From Candidatus Yaniella excrementavium (GTDB lineage Bacteria; Actinomycetota; Actinomycetes; Actinomycetales; Micrococcaceae): a stretch of DNA of 45,908 nucleotides. Location of the stretch: positions 1-45,908 of the forward strand of contig DXCT01000022.1 of assembly GCA_019115865.1 (NCBI GenBank), read 5' to 3'. This document shows positions 41,631 through 45,908 of the stretch, one piece after another (the stretch's first letter is position 1; each line of letters opens with the position of its first letter). The notes under the pieces are model-generated. The model worked only from the letters and a program-made list of their open reading frames with translations, was not told the DNA's origin and did no database searches. The position numbers were made by a program, and so were the translations under genes.

Positions 41631-42110
41631 TTAGGCGGGCTGAACACCGGCAGCCATCATTGCCTCGCGAACGGTTTGTCCAATACGCTTCTGGGCGGCA
41701 GCATCGCCGTTGAGAATCGACTGCAATCCGCCGTGGTACGTGCCATCGACCGTGGTGGTACGTCCGGCCCACAACAGTTGGCTCAGTGCGAGGTGGCTGA
41801 TCTGCGGATCCTGTGAGGCTGCTTGTTGAGCCGCCCGAATTTCTTCTTCCTGCTGGCCCGAATGCTGGATGGCAGAAGCAGAGCCCACACCGGCAAGAAT
41901 CACTTTGCCCGCGGGAGTCAGCAGGGTGATAGCTCCAGAAAGTTTGCTGATTTTGAGCTGGAGTTGACCGGGTGCAGCGTCCAGCAACACCTGATCGGCT
42001 GTCGCAACGTGGATGCGACCCGGCGAAATGGTGACAACCGCCGGGGTGCTCTTCGACGTCATCATGCGTGCGAAGTGATACATGCCGATTTTCATAGGTG
42101 TTGCTGACAT
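41631..42110 (-). CDS. Conserved hypothetical protein
   Basis: 159 aa, soluble. The N-terminal half (TPAVVTISPGRIHVATADQVLLDAAPGQL, of which the IHVATADQVLLD part reads as a beta-rich fold) resembles small PH-like or beta-barrel domains. The C-terminal half is helical and Gln/Ala-rich. I recognise no family. The ATG at 42110 has AAAGG upstream. It lies 44 bp downstream of poxB on the same strand. Confidence 0.6.
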   Translation of the reverse strand: MSATPMKIGMYHFARMMTSKSTPAVVTISPGRIHVATADQVLLDAAPGQLQLKISKLSGAITLLTPAGKVILAGVGSASAIQHSGQQEEEIRAAQQAASQDPQISHLALSQLLWAGRTTTVDGTYHGGLQSILNGDAAAQKRIGQTVREAMMAAGVQPA

Positions 42111-42154
42111 AGAAGACCTTTCGGGATGTGCCTTATACAGCAGGAGGTGCAAGA

Positions 42155-43876
42155 TTAAAGTATGTGGCGCAAGTTTACCTTAGCGAGGTCTACCAGCTCG
42201 GAACCCTTGCCGCTCAACACGGTTCGCAGCGCATACAGCGAGAATCCTTTGACCTGTTCGGCGGAAATGGTTGGTGGAATAGTCAGTTCTTCGCGTTCTG
42301 TGACGACGTCGAGCACTGCGGGACCATCGTGGGCCAGAAACTCTTTGACCGCACCGGGGAGGTCTTTACTGCGTTCCACGTGTTTGCCCCAGATGCCCAT
42401 CGCCTCGGCGACCTTGGCATAATCGGGGTTCTGCAGGTCGGTGGCAAACGGCACGAATCCACCGGCTTTCATTTCGAGTTCAATAAAGTTCAGTGATGAG
42501 TTGTTGTAGACCACAATTTTGACCGGCAGGTCGTGCTCGCGCACGGTGAGCAGTTCGCCCAACATCATGCCCAGGCCGCCGTCTCCTGCCAGCGCGATGA
42601 CTTGACGGTCACGGGAAACGACTTGTGCACCCAGACTCATGGTCAACGCATTAGCCATTGAACCGTGAGCAAATGAGCCAATGACACGACGGTCTTCAGT
42701 CGTATGCAGATACCGCGAAGCATAGACCACCGGTGAACCAACGTCTGGAATAAATACCGCATCGTCGTTGGCTTTCTCATCAAGCACCCTGGTGAGGTAC
42801 TGCGGGTGGATTGGTCGAGAACTGCGCGAGGGACGAGCCAGGTCATCAAGTTTGGACCGCGTTTTCTTGTAGTGGTCCAGCATTTTCGACAGGTGTCGGG
42901 ACGATTTCGCAGGTTTCAGTAACGGCAACAGTTCGCGGATCGTATCTTTGGCAGTGCCCACCAGTGGCACTTCAACGGGGACACGTTTCCCAATTTGTTC
43001 ACCACGGCTATCGATTTGGATAACCGGGACATCTTCGGGGTAAAACTGTCGATACGGCAGGTCCGTGCCAATCATTAACAGCGCTTCGGCGTCAATCATG
43101 GCTCGGTAGCCGGAGGTGAAGCCCAGCAGGCCGGTCATACCGACGTCGTAGGGGTTATCGTATTCGACGTGTTCCTTGCCGCGCATCGCATGCACGATGG
43201 GGGCTTGGATGCGCTCAGCAATTTCTAACAGCTCATCGTGCGCGCCAGCCACGCCGGCCCCGGCCAAGATGGTGACCTTTTTACAGCTATTCAATAGCTC
43301 GGCTGCACGATCGAGCTCTTCGGTGGCCGGTAAAATCCGAGAATTTGTAGCTTTGATAATTTCTGGTTTTGCATCCGGTAGCTCGGTGACGAACATCGAA
43401 GCGCTGATCACCAACACGGCGACGCCGCGCTGTTCCACTGCGGCACGCATGGCAATCGATAGCAGTCTGGGCAACTGTCCGATATCGCTGACCTGTTCAA
43501 CATACACACTGCACTCGCGAAAGAGCTCTTGCGGATGAGTTTCTTGGAAGTAGCCTGTCCCAATTTCTTCAGCTGGGATGTGCGCGGCGATCGCCAGCAC
43601 TGGAACACGCGACCGCTGAGCGTCATAGAGCCCGTTGATCAGATGTAGGTTACCCGGCCCGGCGGTGCCAGCAGTCACCGCCAGCTCACCGGTCATTTCA
43701 GCTTCAGCGGCCGCGGCAAAGGCTCCAGCTTCTTCATGTCGAACGTTCATCCACTCGATATCCGAGTTCCGCATGGCATCGGTGAACCCATTCAAGGAAT
43801 CCCCCGCGATACCCCAGATGCGGTCGATCCCGTTGGCTTCAAATGTTGAAATGAAATGTTCTGCTACGTTCGCCAT
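42155..43876 (-). CDS. poxB: Pyruvate:quinone oxidoreductase / pyruvate oxidase (PoxB type)
   Basis: 573 aa, the usual length. ThDP-dependent fold: the N-terminal Pyr domain with IWGIAGDSLNGF and the catalytic Glu in VRHEEAGAFAA. The middle FAD-binding domain has GAGVAGAHDELLE and LMIGTDLPYRQFYP. The C-terminal PP domain has the ThDP motif GDGGLGM...NNSSL. E. coli-type PoxB decarboxylates pyruvate to acetate and passes electrons to membrane quinone. The ATG at 43876 has AGGAGG 5 nt upstream. A palindrome 32 nt upstream is a likely operator. Acetate produced could be retaken up by the ActP-type symporters elsewhere in the window (inference). Confidence 0.92.
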   Translation of the reverse strand: MANVAEHFISTFEANGIDRIWGIAGDSLNGFTDAMRNSDIEWMNVRHEEAGAFAAAAEAEMTGELAVTAGTAGPGNLHLINGLYDAQRSRVPVLAIAAHIPAEEIGTGYFQETHPQELFRECSVYVEQVSDIGQLPRLLSIAMRAAVEQRGVAVLVISASMFVTELPDAKPEIIKATNSRILPATEELDRAAELLNSCKKVTILAGAGVAGAHDELLEIAERIQAPIVHAMRGKEHVEYDNPYDVGMTGLLGFTSGYRAMIDAEALLMIGTDLPYRQFYPEDVPVIQIDSRGEQIGKRVPVEVPLVGTAKDTIRELLPLLKPAKSSRHLSKMLDHYKKTRSKLDDLARPSRSSRPIHPQYLTRVLDEKANDDAVFIPDVGSPVVYASRYLHTTEDRRVIGSFAHGSMANALTMSLGAQVVSRDRQVIALAGDGGLGMMLGELLTVREHDLPVKIVVYNNSSLNFIELEMKAGGFVPFATDLQNPDYAKVAEAMGIWGKHVERSKDLPGAVKEFLAHDGPAVLDVVTEREELTIPPTISAEQVKGFSLYALRTVLSGKGSELVDLAKVNLRHIL

Positions 43877-43907
43877 GCTTCCTCCTGAATACTTCGAATG
43901 CACAGCT

Positions 43908-43926
43908 CGCAAACCAGGTGTTTGCG
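43908..43926. promoter_or_regulatory. Palindrome upstream of poxB, candidate operator
   Basis: CGCAAAC-CAGGT-GTTTGCG, perfect 7-bp arms, 32 nt before the poxB start codon, where a bound protein would affect transcription initiation. Confidence 0.5.
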
Positions 43927-43994
43927 AATCTGAAGTCTGGCATCCACGCTACAGGACCGATGTTTTCGGCGGAATGCTTACACTACCCGACTGC

Positions 43995-44010
43995 ATGATT
44001 GTTCAATCAT
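43995..44010. promoter_or_regulatory. Palindrome in poxB-ytxH intergenic region
   Basis: ATGATTG-TT-CAATCAT, perfect 7-bp arms, 119 nt upstream of poxB and 174 nt upstream of the divergent gene at 44184. The size fits a dimeric regulator such as MarR or TetR type. The rest of this 307-bp gap shows nothing else clear. Confidence 0.45.
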
Positions 44011-44183
44011 CACAGCTCAGTTGAAGAGTCTCTTGTAACAAGCCAACCGTAGTAGGCGCCAAGTGCCGCAACATTTGGTCCAGCTGTGCCATAGCGCACC
44101 GTCATTCCAGCATTGACCGACTACGCTTGAACCGAGAAGAATCATGAACATCGCAAGTGTCCCCTACTGAAGTGAGGTCAACT

Positions 44184-44609
44184 ATGAAAATCTTGAGTTT
44201 TGGTCGTGTCCTAACCCTCGGCGTCGGTGTAGGTATTGGCTACCTCCTTGGAAACCGCGAGGGCCGGGCCCAGGCAGAAGAAGCCGCCCGTCAGGCTCAG
44301 CGCACGATTCAGCAGTTCTGGAATGACCCAAAAACCCAGGAGCGGGTACACGAGACCTCCGGACGCATGGCTGATGTTGTCAAAGAGAAAGCACCTGCAC
44401 TGAGCGGTGTCGCCGATACAGCAGCCGATATGTTGGATAAATCCACGGGCTACGATTCCAACGAGTCCCCCGAGCAGTCCAACAGCCCAAATGCAACGCC
44501 GGGCAACGAAAAGGCCGGCCACGAAAAGAAGCATGTCAACGGAGACACCATTAGTGATCCGTCTGAGTCACTAGAAGAAGAGGGTGGCACTACCGCCACC
44601 CGCCGCTAA
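44184..44609 (+). CDS. YtxH-like single-pass protein
   Basis: 141 aa. An N-terminal glycine-rich hydrophobic segment (VLTLGVGVGIGYLLGNREGR) precedes a helical region with QAEEAARQAQRTIQQF, then a hydrophilic Ser/Glu/Asn-rich tail. This matches YtxH-type proteins, small membrane-tethered helical proteins linked to stress in some Firmicutes; their function is unknown. The ATG at 44184 has GAGG 7 nt upstream. A strong terminator follows. Confidence 0.75.
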   Translation: MKILSFGRVLTLGVGVGIGYLLGNREGRAQAEEAARQAQRTIQQFWNDPKTQERVHETSGRMADVVKEKAPALSGVADTAADMLDKSTGYDSNESPEQSNSPNATPGNEKAGHEKKHVNGDTISDPSESLEEEGGTTATRR

Positions 44610-44644
44610 CTATGATCTAGCTGCGTGCCACCTTGGTGCGCAAT

Positions 44645-44697
44645 TGCTCCCCGGTGTTGGATGAAAAACCTCTTCGACACCGGGGAGCAGTTTTTTA
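44645..44697 (+). terminator. Intrinsic terminator of the YtxH-like gene
   Basis: A 13-bp perfect stem (TGCTCCCCGGTGT / ACACCGGGGAGCA) with a 19-nt loop, followed by six T (44691-44696). Confidence 0.9.
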
Positions 44698-44724
44698 TCC
44701 ACGTTGTGCTGTGATGGAGACGTG

Positions 44725-45795
44725 ATGGACACCGATCAAGCATTGCGCGAGCAACTTCACGCCCTGTGGGCCACTATCGGCTGTTTTCTTGTGGGGATGA
44801 CCGCTGGCATCATCCTGTTATGGGGCGATCAGTATGCAATGCTCGGTACCGGTCCGGTGGCTCTACAAACCGCTGCAGTTGCAGCAGTGGTAGCGGCATT
44901 GGCCTTTATCATCAGCACGGTGTTCTACCGTCGCGGTGAAACCTGGCAGATGCCACGCTGGCAAAAACTCGTCTCCAATGTCTCTGCGGCTGCCATCACA
45001 TTGGCTATGGGTGGGGTCACCGCAATTGGGGTCCTGCTGGCCGGGCAAGTGTTAGCGACCGGTCTACGAGGTTTAGAACTTGGCCCCCTGGGAGGTGGGT
45101 TACTGATCGGCGTCGCTGCAGCCCTGAGCGGCAGACTCGCCTTTCAAGCCGGCATCCACCTGAGCACGCGGAATCTTGCTGCGCTCTTGTTTTCTTACCT
45201 CATCATTGGCACCGTTTTTGCCATGACCACCGCCACCGACCCAACTTGGTGGCAACGAAACTTCTCACAACTTGGCGCCGGAAGTGGTGCATGGGCCTTC
45301 AACGGTACGTTGATCATCGCCGGTCTGCTCATCGGCACGGTCGGTTCCTATATTGGACGCGACCTGCACCGGCTACTCGAAGACGACGCTATACCCCACA
45401 TCGCCACCGTTGTGGGCATTTGGTTCGCGGCTGGACTGGCGCTGACCGCCGTCGGCCTCTTACCCATCGACCAGCTCCCCACGCCGCATAATATCGCGGC
45501 CTTTACCATGCTCTTTCTTTTGGTGGCAGCTGCCGGTTATACGCAGTTCGTACTGCCGAATCCACCGCTGGTGCTCAAAGCAGTCACAACAATGCTGGTG
45601 ATCCTGGTCGGTGGCTCGACGGTACTGACGTTTATGTTTTCTGTCATCAGTGTTACAGCTTTGGAAAGTATCGTCGTCGGACTTGCCCTGCTGTGGATGA
45701 CGACGTTCGTGCGAGTTCTGGGCATCCTGACGCCACAGACTTCACTGGCCTCGCAACGACGGCGACTCTTGCCTGCACGTTCCGCGACCAGATGA
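44725..45795 (+). CDS. DUF998-like polytopic membrane protein
   Basis: 356 aa with about nine or ten hydrophobic helices and short loops; the last about 20 residues are basic (SQRRRLLPARSATR). The overall pattern (HPs of similar length, RDLHRLLED mid-loop) is like DUF998/uncharacterised actinobacterial membrane proteins, but the family match is tentative. The ATG at 44725 has GGAG 5 nt upstream. It is a single-gene unit between two terminators. Confidence 0.65.
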   Translation: MDTDQALREQLHALWATIGCFLVGMTAGIILLWGDQYAMLGTGPVALQTAAVAAVVAALAFIISTVFYRRGETWQMPRWQKLVSNVSAAAITLAMGGVTAIGVLLAGQVLATGLRGLELGPLGGGLLIGVAAALSGRLAFQAGIHLSTRNLAALLFSYLIIGTVFAMTTATDPTWWQRNFSQLGAGSGAWAFNGTLIIAGLLIGTVGSYIGRDLHRLLEDDAIPHIATVVGIWFAAGLALTAVGLLPIDQLPTPHNIAAFTMLFLLVAAAGYTQFVLPNPPLVLKAVTTMLVILVGGSTVLTFMFSVISVTALESIVVGLALLWMTTFVRVLGILTPQTSLASQRRRLLPARSATR

Positions 45796-45814
45796 GCTGC
45801 GCGCGGAAAACAAC

Positions 45815-45857
45815 AACGGCACCTGACTCAGCATAATGCCTGGTCAGATGCCGTTTT
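45815..45857 (+). terminator. Intrinsic terminator of the DUF998-like gene
   Basis: AACGGCA-C-CTGAC pairs with GTCAG-A-TGCCGTT (12 pairs, one internal mismatch) and runs into TTTTATT, 19 nt after the stop codon. Confidence 0.75.
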
Positions 45858-45861
45858 ATTG

Positions 45862-45908
45862 TGGGCCCTGCGGGGATCGAACCCGCGACCTGCGGATTAA
45901 AAGTCCGA
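45862..45908 (-). tRNA. tRNA-Lys (anticodon UUU), 3' part, cut by the window end
   Basis: On the minus strand the anticodon loop CTTTTAA (anticodon TTT) is followed by the variable loop AGGTC. The T arm GCGGG-TTCGATC-CCCGC and acceptor strand AGGGCCC with discriminator A come next. CCA is not encoded. The 5' half (acceptor, D arm) lies beyond the window. The bottom anticodon-stem pair visible here (U27-C43) does not match, which may mean a mispaired position. Confidence 0.85.

Noticed and set aside
45862-45908. tRNA as an integration site for a genomic island in this window
   Set aside because: No integrase gene and no repeat of the tRNA 3' end was noticed inside the window; sequence beyond the edge cannot be judged.

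Overview
The window looks like a chromosomal segment of a moderately GC-rich actinobacterium, probably Micrococcales/Micrococcaceae (inference). The supporting signs are an almost perfect DtxR/IdeR iron box, a DUF222-HNH (13E12-type) protein, a DUF998 membrane protein, an LAxTG surface protein, several starts that look leaderless (a -10 element about 6 nt before ATG, no Shine-Dalgarno), and SSS symporters paired with DUF485 proteins. I see no phage, IS element, CRISPR array or conjugation gene.

Layout. 1-4.1 kb: a pterin dehydratase-VOC fusion, a small membrane protein, and two acidic secreted Ig-like proteins, one with a sortase signal. 4.1-6.3 kb: an ABC-F ribosome-protection ATPase behind what looks like an attenuator (promoter, leaderless 9-codon leader peptide, terminator with mutually exclusive hairpins). 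6.3-12.8 kb: a SatD-like protein with a membrane partner, a lactate permease, a decayed aldo/keto reductase, small membrane proteins and an AtoE-type short-chain fatty acid transporter. 12.8-19.8 kb: a quinate/shikimate catabolic cluster made of AroQ, a divergent IclR regulator, a quinate/shikimate dehydrogenase, a fused 3-dehydroshikimate dehydratase (QuiC type) and a three-part TRAP transporter. Together these would take up hydroaromatic acids and convert them to protocatechuate. 19.8-26 kb: a siderophore uptake operon (siderophore-interacting reductase, lipoprotein, two permeases, ATPase) divergent from an MFS exporter, with the iron box between them.

26-37 kb: two paralogous proteins of an unrecognised family (26.0 and 35.0 kb), the DUF222-HNH protein, an AT-rich gap with DnaA-box-like sites, and a monocarboxylate-uptake locus. 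In that locus a LytS/LytTR two-component pair is in a fully overlapping operon with a DUF485-like protein and an SSS symporter, and is divergent from a second DUF485-ActP pair. The shared promoter region carries two CRP/GlxR-like palindromes. 37-46 kb: a trimethylamine monooxygenase (Tmm), a frameshifted flavin disulfide reductase, an AraC regulator divergent from a VOC protein, an unknown protein, PoxB-type pyruvate:quinone oxidoreductase with palindromic operators, a YtxH-like protein, a DUF998 protein and the 3' part of a tRNA-Lys.

The metabolic theme is scavenging: lactate, acetate/pyruvate, short-chain fatty acids, hydroaromatic acids, methylamines and iron. The least explained items are the attenuator upstream of the ABC-F gene, the two-copy unknown family that shares a start-site architecture, and the alternating-module surface protein.
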